Of a stretch of DNA of 55,447 nt, positions 1 through 7,943 are shown piece after piece. This stretch comes from a virus. The DNA lies in the IMG/VR virus record IMGVR_UViG_3300042991_000477, positions 1-55,447 of that record, one strand, 5' to 3'. Both the position numbers and the translations under genes were made by a program. The notes beneath the pieces were generated by a model. That model ran no database searches and had not been told where the DNA came from. It saw only the letters and a list, made by a program, of their open reading frames with translations. Position 1 is the first letter of the stretch; each line of letters starts with the position of its first letter.

Positions 1-79
1 TTAATTTTAATTCATTTATCATAGTTAATTTGACATTACCTTTTGAATAATTATTTTCAAATGTTTTTAAATGTTTCAT
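1..79 (-). CDS. KYNI-family small protein, N-terminal fragment (partial)
   Basis: The frame opens with ATG at 79 and runs off the left edge, giving about 26 residues that begin MKHLKTFENNYSKG. This is the N-terminal tag shared by many small genes in the window. Its start overlaps the stop of the upstream gene by 4 nt (ATGA), so the two are probably translationally coupled. The rest of the protein, including the expected KYNI end, lies outside the window. Function is unknown. Confidence 0.6.
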   Translation of the reverse strand, partial: MKHLKTFENNYSKGNVKLTMINELKL

Positions 80-492
80 ATATTATATTTATTTTCATCT
101 AGTTTAATTTTAAATAATGCCAGGTCTTTTATAATTTCTTCTAATATTTTTTTATCTGGTGCTAATTTTTTTAAATCTTCAAGAATATTTAACAGATTTT
201 TTTCTTTTATTTTTAAAAAATATCCTATTTTATAATTAGTTGATGGATCTACTGTTGTATTGTTTACTCTTAATAATTTCCAAATTTGTTTTGTTATTTT
301 GAATATCTCTTCGTCTATATATGAATATTTTATCATACATGAGTATTCATTATCATGTTTATTCCAAAATTCAAAACTATAGAATTTTTTTCCGTAATTT
401 TTAAATAAAATATCTCCAATTGCAGCACCTATTGATCTTAATATTTCTTCTTCTTCTGCATAATAACTTTCAAATTTTTTTAAATGTTTCAC
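76..492 (-). CDS. KYNI-family small protein
   Basis: A 138-residue protein begins MKHLKKFESYYAEEEE and ends DENKYNI, so it has both tags of the family. The middle (about 15-125) is a mixed alpha/beta sequence with a Lys/Leu-rich C-terminal half and does not show the GDYV core of its relatives. The start codon is GTG, and it lies 3 nt after the stop of the ankyrin-like gene upstream. The stop codon overlaps the next gene's ATG by 4 nt. I do not recognise the core. The family is inferred from the shared ends only. Confidence 0.75.
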   Translation of the reverse strand: MKHLKKFESYYAEEEEILRSIGAAIGDILFKNYGKKFYSFEFWNKHDNEYSCMIKYSYIDEEIFKITKQIWKLLRVNNTTVDPSTNYKIGYFLKIKEKNLLNILEDLKKLAPDKKILEEIIKDLALFKIKLDENKYNI

Positions 493-495
493 TTT

Positions 496-1458
496 TTATA
501 AATTATATTTTTTAACAGCACCATAAATAGTATATGATGATAAATAATCTAAAATTTCTTTATATCTATTTTTATCATTAAACATTTGCATTAATCTTTC
601 ATATACTTTAATATAATGTGAATTATCTTTAAATATCCATTTAATGTGATTTAAAATTTCATCTTCTTTATATAACCAAATATTAAAAAATAATTTATTA
701 ACATATAAAAGCATCATATCATCTGTAAAATATTTTCTAATTTTATCTATAAGTTCCATAGATACACCTTTATCATTATAACGAAGATTATCAACACAAT
801 CGACAAAAAAACGATTATCTATTATTTTTAATCCATTTTGAAATAATAAAATTAAAATATCTGTTATTTTTTGCCTGTGTTTTGGCCAATATTCGTATTT
901 ATGCAATAAATGAGAGAGATAATTGTTTTGTACTTTATCATTTTTATTTAAATTTATATTATTTTTAATAAAAAATAACACCATTTTTTTTACTTCAATA
1001 GAATATGTTAAGCAATCATAATTATTTACACTAATTAAATTTATATCTATTCCATCTCTCATTAATTTTTGATACGTGTCAACATCATATATTCTTTTTG
1101 ATGCCAGAGACATCATGACATTCATATTAAGATGATTAATTTGTTTAACATTAACTCCAAGATTATAAAATATGTTAAAAGCTGTTAAGCTTTTACAAAA
1201 GAATAAAACATTTTCTTTAAGAACAGTAATAGCATGTATATCTGGATTAAAAGTTAATATATAATTTATATGGTCAATATTATTTTTTTCTATTACTTTC
1301 ATTAAAAATGTTTTACCATCTTTTTCTTTTTTATTAATTATTTTATCTATTATGTGTTTATATTTTTTATAATCTAAAGACATTATAATATCAACTATTT
1401 CATCAAAAGATAAATTAACATTTTCGTTTATTCTAAATATTTCGTAATTATTAATCAT
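496..1458 (-). CDS. Ankyrin-repeat-like protein with KYNL tail
   Basis: A 320-residue protein with ankyrin-like helical repeats around residues 45-190: DGKTFLMKVIEKNN, then 'INYILTFNPDIHAIT', then 'FYNLGVNVKQINHLNMN', each with the helix-helix-loop pattern and Asn/Asp at loop positions. The repeats are degenerate. The N-terminus (MINNYEIFRINEN) resembles the family's other N-terminal form (MITNFKIFEN), and the C-terminus is KKYNL, one residue from KYNI. It therefore looks like a large member of the tagged family built on a different core. Ankyrin repeats usually bind proteins; the partner is unknown. Confidence 0.65.
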   Translation of the reverse strand: MINNYEIFRINENVNLSFDEIVDIIMSLDYKKYKHIIDKIINKKEKDGKTFLMKVIEKNNIDHINYILTFNPDIHAITVLKENVLFFCKSLTAFNIFYNLGVNVKQINHLNMNVMMSLASKRIYDVDTYQKLMRDGIDINLISVNNYDCLTYSIEVKKMVLFFIKNNINLNKNDKVQNNYLSHLLHKYEYWPKHRQKITDILILLFQNGLKIIDNRFFVDCVDNLRYNDKGVSMELIDKIRKYFTDDMMLLYVNKLFFNIWLYKEDEILNHIKWIFKDNSHYIKVYERLMQMFNDKNRYKEILDYLSSYTIYGAVKKYNL

Positions 1459-1479
1459 TTTTACATGTTATGTTTTTTA

Positions 1480-1743
1480 TCATATGTTATATTTACTGGT
1501 GTCATACTTTTTTTCGTTTTCATAATTAATAATTTCTTCGGTTGTTGCGGTTCTATCAATAGCATCATGAAGTATATATTCTTTTCTACCACCTGATGAA
1601 AATGCTGCATACATAACAATTTCATCCATAACACCGATATAATTTTTTTCACCTGTTAGTTTATATATATTATTTTTATATAAAATATAATCACCTTCTC
1701 TATATTCTTGTCTATTTTCAAATATTTTAAATTGTGTTATCAT
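1480..1743 (-). CDS. KYNI-family small protein with SH3-like core
   Basis: An 87-residue protein beginning MITQFKIFENRQEY and ending SKYNI. Residues 15-60 carry the recurrent core: REGDYILYKNN, then 'YIGVMDEIV' and 'KEYILHDAI', a beta-rich pattern like KOW/SH3-type barrels, followed by an acidic linker (TTEEIINYENE). Its ATG overlaps the stop of the upstream gene (ATGA). Function is unknown; the core assignment is pattern-based. Confidence 0.8.
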   Translation of the reverse strand: MITQFKIFENRQEYREGDYILYKNNIYKLTGEKNYIGVMDEIVMYAAFSSGGRKEYILHDAIDRTATTEEIINYENEKKYDTSKYNI

Positions 1744-2045
1744 ATGTTATATTTAATTGTTTCTGCTATAATCGGTAATATTTTTAAACATTCTTCTAAA
1801 TCATTTGATTCAAATAATATTTTTGGTTTAATATATTTAACTGAAAAAATATGTTTTTTATTATTATCTATTTTTGTTAATTTATCTTTATATAAATGAT
1901 AAATTTGAATCATTTCAAACTTATCATATGCATTATCATTATAAATTTTATTTATTTTTAAAATAGAATATGTTTTATTAACTATAATTATAATATATTT
2001 TTTAAAATTATTATCAATTTCCTCATATGTTTTTAAATATTTCAT
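1740..2045 (-). CDS. KYNI-family small protein
   Basis: A 101-residue protein beginning MKYLKTYEEIDNN and ending IKYNI. The middle is beta-rich (KKYIIIIVNKTYS, KHIFSVKYIKPK) with a late segment SNDLEECLKILP that recurs in the relative at 51267-51584 (SDSLEECKEKIL). That match beyond the two end tags supports true paralogy. It is coupled by 4-nt overlaps to the genes on both sides. Confidence 0.8.
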   Translation of the reverse strand: MKYLKTYEEIDNNFKKYIIIIVNKTYSILKINKIYNDNAYDKFEMIQIYHLYKDKLTKIDNNKKHIFSVKYIKPKILFESNDLEECLKILPIIAETIKYNI

Positions 2046-2317
2046 ATATTATATTTATTTGATGATGATTTTATTTTATATTCTTCAATTTCTTCTTCTG
2101 TTAAGTGTCTAATAACTTTATCTCTTTCTATGAATAATTGTCTGTCATCACTTAATACTACAAGATATGGAAAATATGACATATTAGTAATATAAACTAT
2201 AATTGCTAATCCGTCTGTTTCATAATCTTCATTGTGTAATGCATTAACATCTAATAACACATAATCATCCTCTTTAAAATCATGATTATTTTCAAATATC
2301 TTAAAATTTGTAATCAT
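2042..2317 (-). CDS. KYNI-family small protein with SH3-like core
   Basis: A 91-residue protein beginning MITNFKIFENNHDF and ending SSNKYNI. The core reads KEDDYVLLDVNA, then 'GLAIIVYITNMSYFPYLVVL' and 'RQLFIERDKVI', then the acidic LTEEEIEEYK linker typical of the family. It is the first gene of the leftmost minus-strand run. Its start lies 50 nt from the ATG of the divergent plus-strand gene at 2368, so a divergent promoter must sit in that gap. Function is unknown. Confidence 0.8.
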   Translation of the reverse strand: MITNFKIFENNHDFKEDDYVLLDVNALHNEDYETDGLAIIVYITNMSYFPYLVVLSDDRQLFIERDKVIRHLTEEEIEEYKIKSSSNKYNI

Positions 2318-2367
2318 TTAATATGACCTCAATTTTATTTATATATATTAAAAAACAAAATCAATAT

Positions 2368-2982
2368 ATGAAGAGTGAAACGCCAAAGGCATCTGATTTT
2401 AGGGAATTATTTCAAGAAAATATAGATAAGCTTAAAACAGAAATAGAAGAAACACAAGATGAATTGGATTTTGATCCATCAGATTTTTTTCCAGAAAAAC
2501 AAGATATAGATTTAAATATTCAAATAGAATTTCATGATTATGAAAGAGATTTAGAAATAATAAGAGATGAATCAAAAGAAACTCTTGAATGTTTAGCTAA
2601 TCTTTATTTGGATGAAGAAATCATGACAAATAAAAATATAAATAATATTATAACAAATGATGCATTGGCATTATCCGATTTAAAATTTTCAATATCATGT
2701 TCAAAAAGAGGTTTAATAAATTTAATGCGACAAATTGATAATGGTAGTGCGGATGCTGAACTATATCAAGCTGTATCATTATTTCAAAGAGAAATGAAAG
2801 AGGGTATAAATATGTTATATAAATTACAAAAAAGCATGAAAGATTTTTTTAAGGACCTTAAAAGTGAATTAAAAGAAATTAATGTGGGTAGTGCTGAAGT
2901 TAATGATAAAATGCATGGTTATAAAATTGCAGATAAAGATATTAATAAATCTATTGATAAAATAATGAAAGGTAAAAAATGA
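2368..2982 (+). CDS. Acidic coiled-coil protein, possibly small-terminase-like
   Basis: A 204-residue acidic, strongly helical protein. I prefer the ATG at 2368 (MKSETPKASDF) to an ATG 45 nt upstream that adds an unlikely hydrophobic leader. Residues about 115-175 form a long helix pair (ALALSDLKFSIS, then 'LMRQIDNGSADAELYQAVS', then 'KEGINMLYKLQKSMKDFF'), reminiscent of the central helices of T4 gp16-type small terminases. The match is only in general pattern, and no large terminase is next to it. It converges on the minus-strand gene at 2987 with a 4-nt gap. Confidence 0.6.
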   Translation: MKSETPKASDFRELFQENIDKLKTEIEETQDELDFDPSDFFPEKQDIDLNIQIEFHDYERDLEIIRDESKETLECLANLYLDEEIMTNKNINNIITNDALALSDLKFSISCSKRGLINLMRQIDNGSADAELYQAVSLFQREMKEGINMLYKLQKSMKDFFKDLKSELKEINVGSAEVNDKMHGYKIADKDINKSIDKIMKGKK

Positions 2983-2986
2983 TTAT

Positions 2987-3235
2987 TTATCTTTTTTTAA
3001 TTTCTTGAATAGCACCTATAAGCATTTTAATATATGTTTTCTTTTTTTCTTCTAAAAGATCACACATTTCTTTAGTATTATTTGCTAAATTTTTCAATTT
3101 TTCATATTGTTCATCAGTTAAATATACATATCTGATATTACCAAATTCATATTTAGCCTTTTTTAATTCACCTTGATCAGTTAATTCATAAGGATATTCC
3201 TTTTCTACTTCTTCATTATACTTTGTAACTTTCAT
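2987..3235 (-). CDS. Hypothetical small protein
   Basis: An 82-residue protein from ATG 3235 (MKVTKYNEEVEKEYPY). I prefer this start because upstream ATGs lie well inside the preceding gene. The second half is helical and charged (YLTDEQYEKLKNLANN, then 'MCDLLEEKKKTYIKMLI'). It overlaps the end of the upstream gene by 20 nt in another frame. No family recognised. Confidence 0.6.
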   Translation of the reverse strand: MKVTKYNEEVEKEYPYELTDQGELKKAKYEFGNIRYVYLTDEQYEKLKNLANNTKEMCDLLEEKKKTYIKMLIGAIQEIKKR

Positions 3236-3551
3236 TTTGAATTTTTTTGTTTTTATTAAAATATTTATCATAGATAATTTCTGCTGTATATTGATATCTT
3301 TTATCAGAATTTGTATCAATATCTAAAAGCACTTCTTGATTATTATCAAAAAACTTTTCAATATATGCTTTTGTATTATCTAATTGTTTAAAAGATTTTT
3401 CACTTATTCCATTAACTTGACAAATTATATTCATCAAATGATCAAATACATCATCTACATATGTTCTTTTTGGTATTTTCCAACCAAAAGAATTTGTTTC
3501 AAATTCTGTTGGTTTTTTATACATTTCGGTTATAAGTTTAACGTGTTTCAT
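3216..3551 (-). CDS. Hypothetical protein with family-like N-terminus
   Basis: A 111-residue protein beginning MKHVKLITEMYKKPTEF. The first residues resemble the MKHLK tag of the KYNI family, but the end is ESYKV. The centre (VDDVFDHLMNIICQVNG, then 'NTKAYIEKFFDNNQE') looks like an alpha-helical bundle. It starts 3 nt after the stop of the DHH gene upstream of it on this strand's map order, so it is probably in the same transcript as the genes around it. No function can be assigned. Confidence 0.65.
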   Translation of the reverse strand: MKHVKLITEMYKKPTEFETNSFGWKIPKRTYVDDVFDHLMNIICQVNGISEKSFKQLDNTKAYIEKFFDNNQEVLLDIDTNSDKRYQYTAEIIYDKYFNKNKKIQNESYKV

Positions 3552-3554
3552 TTT

Positions 3555-5432
3555 TTATTTCATATTTTTTAACCATTTTTCAGTTTTTAATTCTGATTCT
3601 TTAGTTATATATAAAAAATTTAACATGTTAAATATTATTCTCATTACACATTTTAATTCTTTTCTTTGTTCACCTCTAGATACATAAGCTTCATCAAGAT
3701 ATATATCAGTTAAATTGAATTTTTTAATAATTTTATTAAAAAGAATAGTTTTTTCAATTGACTTATTTTGTTTCCAATATAAGTTATTGATTTGGTCAGA
3801 TTTTAAAGTACCTGTTTTAATTTCTTCAAAATTAGTTTCTAACCATAATTCATATATATTTCTTAATCTTATATCTTTCAGATTTTTAATTATATCATCA
3901 TTATTAAAGCTACCTTGACTATTTACTATTAAATTATTAACAACTTCTCTTTCAACTTTTTCATTTATAGCTTCGTTTTCACTTCGAACATCTTCAATAT
4001 TAATTAATTTTTTATTTATTTCGTCTGGTTTTACTATTCTTTTTTTTTCTTCTTCTTCATTCCAAGCCATTTTAAGTTTCCAATTAACACCAGATAAATC
4101 ATTAATAATTTTATTTTTAAATAAATCTAAAAATTTAACACCTTCAAATGGTGCTTTATGACAAATACCAAATATATTTGATATTGTACCAATACCATCA
4201 TGTCCACCACTTGCTGTTCTACTATCTTTATAATTTAAATGTTCTTTAAAATTTGCTACTAATTGGTCTGCATACTTACCTAAATGTGAAATTGGATTAC
4301 CTTCTTTATCTTTAGGTAAATCATCAGCATTCATTTTTTTAATTTTATTATTTAAATCTGCAAATTGTATAGTATTGCCATATTGTAATATGGTGAAGTT
4401 TAATTTTGGATCATTAGGTACTTCACCATTTTGTAAATCAGTATGAAATATTGACTTTGCTCTTAATGCATTTGCCCATGTTCCTGATGGAACATACATC
4501 ACATTTCCTATTAGTTGATAAATACCTGGTTTTAATTGCCATCTAAAATGATCAGGATTATTTTTATCTATTTCAATAGGATATCCTTCTTCATCAAGCG
4601 GAGCATATGGTAAGTTATTAGCAAAATCTTTCCAAAAATCTTCTTGAGACATGTATCTTTTTTTGCTACCATCTTCGTTAAATCCTTTTTTAATGATGCT
4701 TTCACCTTTGGTTCTTTTTTGCATTTGAAGTATTCTATCTTTACCATCTTCAACAAATTCTGGCTCACTACCACTTATCCAATTTGGATTATTTTTTGGA
4801 TAAAAAAGTTTGAACAATCTATAAATATTATATATAGATGGCTCTTGTGATGAATGTACTACTTCTATTAATGTTTTATGATCACCTCTTTTTATTAATT
4901 GATTAAAAGATGCTGCAAATTTTAATTTTGAATTTTTACTTTTAACAATGTCTTTTAAATCAAATTCTAAAATACCTTTAATATCAATTTCATATTCTGA
5001 ATATTTTGCAGAATCTATCATATCAATCCAATCTTTGGTATCATTTGAAAATGATACACCTAATTGTAATGCTATACCTTCTGCTGCAGAATCTGTTTGA
5101 GTTTTTATTGCAAATTGTTTTTGTGTACGTGTAATGCTATTATCAAATTTACCGTGATGATCTATATAGATATCAACACCTTCTCTGTTTTCGGAAAAGT
5201 CAACAGCAACTATTATTAATTCTTTATTTATACTAAATGCATCCCAACTTTCTTGATAATTGATCACGCCGTATTTTTTAATTATAAAACCTTGACGTAA
5301 AAGGTAATTTTTAATTATGATAGCGCTAGTTGCGCCATCAAGATCATCATGAAATATTAAACATACATTTTTTCCAGATTTACCTTTTTTTAACCAATAA
5401 TTTATATCGTTTGGTATTCTTGGTGCGCTCAT
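3555..5432 (-). CDS. DHH-family phosphoesterase (RecJ-like)
   Basis: A 625-residue protein with the DHH phosphoesterase motifs in its N-terminal 120 residues: FHDDLDGATSA (motif I), IIVAVDFSE (motif II) and DIYIDHHGKFDN (the DHH signature). These Asp/His residues bind the two metal ions in RecJ, NrnA and related enzymes that hydrolyse phosphodiester bonds in DNA, RNA or small nucleotides. The long C-terminal part (about 200-625) is not recognised, though SGTWANALRAKS and the Gly-rich ASGGHDGIGT near 410 may correspond to the DHHA1-type substrate region (GGHxxxxG). A role in phage DNA recombination or nucleotide recycling is inferred. Confidence 0.75.
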   Translation of the reverse strand: MSAPRIPNDINYWLKKGKSGKNVCLIFHDDLDGATSAIIIKNYLLRQGFIIKKYGVINYQESWDAFSINKELIIVAVDFSENREGVDIYIDHHGKFDNSITRTQKQFAIKTQTDSAAEGIALQLGVSFSNDTKDWIDMIDSAKYSEYEIDIKGILEFDLKDIVKSKNSKLKFAASFNQLIKRGDHKTLIEVVHSSQEPSIYNIYRLFKLFYPKNNPNWISGSEPEFVEDGKDRILQMQKRTKGESIIKKGFNEDGSKKRYMSQEDFWKDFANNLPYAPLDEEGYPIEIDKNNPDHFRWQLKPGIYQLIGNVMYVPSGTWANALRAKSIFHTDLQNGEVPNDPKLNFTILQYGNTIQFADLNNKIKKMNADDLPKDKEGNPISHLGKYADQLVANFKEHLNYKDSRTASGGHDGIGTISNIFGICHKAPFEGVKFLDLFKNKIINDLSGVNWKLKMAWNEEEEKKRIVKPDEINKKLINIEDVRSENEAINEKVEREVVNNLIVNSQGSFNNDDIIKNLKDIRLRNIYELWLETNFEEIKTGTLKSDQINNLYWKQNKSIEKTILFNKIIKKFNLTDIYLDEAYVSRGEQRKELKCVMRIIFNMLNFLYITKESELKTEKWLKNMK

Positions 5433-5456
5433 ACTTATTTACTTTTAAATTTGAAA

Positions 5457-5464
5457 CAAATATA
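5457..5464 (-). promoter_or_regulatory. Possible Bacteroidota-type -7 box (TATATTTG)
   Basis: Reading the minus strand, TATATTTG matches the TAnnTTTG -7 element of Bacteroidota promoters. It lies about 25 nt upstream of the DHH gene start. No clear TTG -33 element is visible at the usual distance, and in DNA this AT-rich the motif will occur by chance. Confidence 0.3.
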
Positions 5465-5489
5465 AGATTTAATTATTAAAAAAAATTAT

Positions 5490-6257
5490 TTATTTATCAT
5501 TTTTTTTTGGAATCAAATATAAACTACCTTTTGATAGATTATTTATTCTTTTTGTTATACACAAATTAATTATATTTCCAATTATAGACGGATCAATATT
5601 ATTTATAAACCCATTTTTTATTGATATTTTATGATCTATATGAGGATACAAATCATTATTAAAATGTAATTTTTTATATTCTAAAATCATTTCATTATCA
5701 TAAAAATCTAATCCATTCCAATTTTTATATAACTCTTTAGTATATTTTCTCGTATAATTACGAACGGCTTTTTTATATAATTCAAATTCAGACAATTTTT
5801 CATCTGGTATTTGTTTACCACTCTTTATTCTTTTATTTTTTTCAATTTCTTTAATTTCATCATTTTGTCTAAAGTGCGCTACTCCATATTTTTCTATAAA
5901 AGTTTTTTTCATTTTATCTTTGACAAATTCTAATTGAAAAACATTATCAACATTATATTTTTTATTTAATGATTTTTTTCTATTTTCTTTTAATAATTTT
6001 AAAAATTTTTTATCATTACACTCTTTACAAATATATTTACCATTTTTATTAAAAACAATCATATAATCTTGATATTTAACATTTGTTTTATTTTCACACT
6101 CATCACAGGCACAATTTAACCTATAATGAGAACCAGATGATAATTCTTTTGGTTTGACTATAATTTTATTTTTACATTTAACATTATATCCTAATTTTTT
6201 ATAATGATTTATGTTATGATTAATAATTGTAACTTCAACAAATTTATCTAAAATCAT
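5490..6257 (-). CDS. HNH homing endonuclease with zinc-finger DNA-binding module
   Basis: A 255-residue protein. Residues 1-85 carry two Cys pairs (NCACDECENK and YICKECNDK), likely a zinc-binding DNA-recognition module. Residues 95-130 contain KKYNVDNVFQ and EKYGVAHFRQ, the 'KYGVxNxxQ' repeats of phage homing endonucleases. The C-terminus has an HNH core: YPHIDHKISIKNGF followed by NIINLCITKRINNLSKG. The N-terminal module is clearly related to that of the gene at 26940-27941, which has a different catalytic domain. It is a mobile-intron-type nuclease in a free-standing gene between ordinary phage genes. Confidence 0.8.
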   Translation of the reverse strand: MILDKFVEVTIINHNINHYKKLGYNVKCKNKIIVKPKELSSGSHYRLNCACDECENKTNVKYQDYMIVFNKNGKYICKECNDKKFLKLLKENRKKSLNKKYNVDNVFQLEFVKDKMKKTFIEKYGVAHFRQNDEIKEIEKNKRIKSGKQIPDEKLSEFELYKKAVRNYTRKYTKELYKNWNGLDFYDNEMILEYKKLHFNNDLYPHIDHKISIKNGFINNIDPSIIGNIINLCITKRINNLSKGSLYLIPKKNDK

Positions 6258-6264
6258 TTTATTA

Positions 6265-6684
6265 TTAAATTTTCTTTGAAAGTAATTTAGTTAAATCGTC
6301 AATAAATTTATCTTTAAAGTTCATTTTCATGTTTTCAATTATAGAAAAATTTTGATTTCCTTTAATTTTTATACCTTCTGTTATTTTTCTAAGTTCAGGT
6401 TTTGCTGAATAGAATTTCAATAGTGAATTTACAAATTCATTAATATTTAATGATATTGTTTCATTATATTTAACAATGTGAAGTTCGTTATCTTTTTTTC
6501 TGAAAAAGAAATGAGTGTCAGAATATTTAGATTTTATAGTTTCTAATATATCTTTTATATGTCCAGAATTAAATTTTATTATCTTTTCATCTAATATTTC
6601 AATTCCTAAGTTATTGCCAGTTTTAGGTTGTAATAAAACATCTTCTTTAATATTTTCAAAATCAGTGTATTTTTTAATTGGCAT
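6265..6684 (-). CDS. Hypothetical protein, paralogue of 30793-31176
   Basis: A 139-residue protein. Its residues 55-135 align with the protein at 30793-31176: 'HFFFRKKDNELHIVKYNE' with 'WYILIEKDDNQLQCIKYNN', and 'IKIKGNQNFSIIENM' with 'LTIEGNKHFSIIKNI', then a shared helical end (DKFIDDLTKLLSKK / ISFLTDELIQLLKDK). No known domain is recognised. The start (MPIKKYTDFENIKED) is loosely like the tag seen on the KYNI family. Confidence 0.65.
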   Translation of the reverse strand: MPIKKYTDFENIKEDVLLQPKTGNNLGIEILDEKIIKFNSGHIKDILETIKSKYSDTHFFFRKKDNELHIVKYNETISLNINEFVNSLLKFYSAKPELRKITEGIKIKGNQNFSIIENMKMNFKDKFIDDLTKLLSKKI

Positions 6685-6757
6685 AATATTTTTTGTTTTC
6701 TTTTATATATTAATATTTAAAATTAGTTTTTTAATTGATAGACATAATTTTAAATAA

Positions 6758-6788
6758 AAAAACTCTCCTATAAAATAAGAGAGTTTTT
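6758..6788. terminator. Bidirectional intrinsic terminator
   Basis: AAAAACTCTC and GAGAGTTTTT form a perfect 10-bp stem around an 11-nt loop. The T-run on either strand allows termination in both directions. It lies 22 nt past the stop of the Gln/Val-repeat gene (minus strand). Confidence 0.8.
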
Positions 6789-6810
6789 AACCAGTATAAA
6801 TTAAATAATT

Positions 6811-7338
6811 TTAAATTTCTTGTGCAGGAATTTGTGCTGCTGCTGTTTGAGCTTGTCCTTGTCCTTGACCTTGAACTTGTACATTAGGTTTTTGAACTTG
6901 AGAATTTTGAATTGGTTGTACTTGAACTTGTGATTGTGCTTGAACAGGTTGTGTTTGTGCTTCTTCACCTTCTGGTGTTTCTTCAGATGGATCTTGTACT
7001 TGTCCTTGAACTTGTCCTTGAACTTGTGTTTGTGCTTGAACAGGAGATCTATCTGAACCAGTAACAATTTCAATTGGTAAATTTTCTATATTTAAATAGT
7101 TTTCATTAGCCCATTGAACTAATCTTTCTGCTAATCTTTTTTCACCCATGTCAGCTCTAAGATCTTTACCAGTGCTTTCTTTAACTTTTTTAATATAAGA
7201 ACTTATTAATCCTTTTGGTATGTCAACATCAACACTAACACGATAAACATCATCAATAGCGTCAACCATTTCATTTACTTTTGCTGGTACTGATTTCTTA
7301 CCTTTGAAATCATTTAAACTTAAAATATTTTTTGTCAT
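6811..7338 (-). CDS. Protein with Gln/Val-repeat tail
   Basis: A 175-residue protein. Residues 1-100 look folded: a basic start (ILSLNDFKGKKSVPAKV), then 'VSVDVDIPKGLISSYIKKVK', resembling the amphipathic helix pair of small DNA- or protein-binding domains. Residues 105-175 are low-complexity and dominated by Gln and Val (VQAQTQVQGQVQGQVQ, later VQVQGQGQGQAQT), with an acidic break (EETPEGEE). The tail is encoded by imperfect 6-12-bp repeats. A virion or scaffold-like role is possible, but nothing in the sequence proves it. Confidence 0.7.
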   Translation of the reverse strand: MTKNILSLNDFKGKKSVPAKVNEMVDAIDDVYRVSVDVDIPKGLISSYIKKVKESTGKDLRADMGEKRLAERLVQWANENYLNIENLPIEIVTGSDRSPVQAQTQVQGQVQGQVQDPSEETPEGEEAQTQPVQAQSQVQVQPIQNSQVQKPNVQVQGQGQGQAQTAAAQIPAQEI

Positions 7339-7465
7339 TTTATCTAAATTATTTTTTTATTATACTATATATAAATTTTTTATTTTGATTTTTATATTTT
7401 TACCTAAAAAAATCATTTTTATTATATATTAAATAAAAAAAGCCGTTTTTTATTAAAAATATTAT

Positions 7466-7473
7466 TATCTTTG
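7466..7473 (+). promoter_or_regulatory. Possible Bacteroidota-type -7 box (TATCTTTG)
   Basis: TATCTTTG matches TAnnTTTG and lies 14 nt before the ATG of the HNH gene at 7488, in the 149-bp gap between divergent transcription units. A promoter for the long plus-strand operon is expected in this gap. The -33 element is not clear. Just upstream at 7431-7452 is an A/T palindrome around GCCG. Confidence 0.4.
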
Positions 7474-7487
7474 CACAAAATATTTAT

Positions 7488-7943
7488 ATGAAAGTAATAA
7501 CATATTTTAAATCTAAAACAGGCACTACTAAATGTAATTATATCATTTACAATGATAATGTTTCGGTTAAGTCACAATCATCTTTAATACTTTTAAATGA
7601 GTATTTTAGAGAAAGGGATGTAGATTATTTAAAATCTATGATGGTATTACAAAATTATTTAAATAAAAGACATATTTTTTTATTAAAAACAAAAAAGACT
7701 GAAGGTGATTTAGTTTGTCATTATTGCAATAAAAAACATTTAGAAATAGGATTCAGATCTGTAATTTTATGTAATGCTAATAATGATAATAAAAATTTAG
7801 CAACAATAGATCATGTTGTTCCAGTTAGTTCAGGTATAGATCCATTAGATGAATCAAATTGGGTTATATCTTGTAAAAAATGCAATACTGAAAAAGGCGA
7901 TATGGATTATAATAAATTTAAAAATAAAAAAGAATTAGTATGA
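7488..7943 (+). CDS. HNH endonuclease
   Basis: A 151-residue protein with an HNH nuclease fold in its C-terminal half: CHYCNKKH (first Cys pair, near residue 78), LATIDHVVPVSSGID (the catalytic His region), SNWVISCKKCNTEKGD (second Cys pair with the Asn/His position). The N-terminal 70 residues are not recognised. It is the first gene of the plus-strand operon and overlaps the next gene by 4 nt (ATGA). It may be a homing endonuclease or a packaging-type HNH protein. Confidence 0.8.
   Translation: MKVITYFKSKTGTTKCNYIIYNDNVSVKSQSSLILLNEYFRERDVDYLKSMMVLQNYLNKRHIFLLKTKKTEGDLVCHYCNKKHLEIGFRSVILCNANNDNKNLATIDHVVPVSSGIDPLDESNWVISCKKCNTEKGDMDYNKFKNKKELV

Noticed and set aside
6801-7073. Lys/His-rich minus-strand frame
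   Set aside because: Shadow of the Gln/Val repeats of the real gene in another frame.
7431-7452. A/T palindrome around GCCG as a terminator
   Set aside because: The stem is only A-T pairs with a 4-nt loop, and it follows no gene end on either strand.
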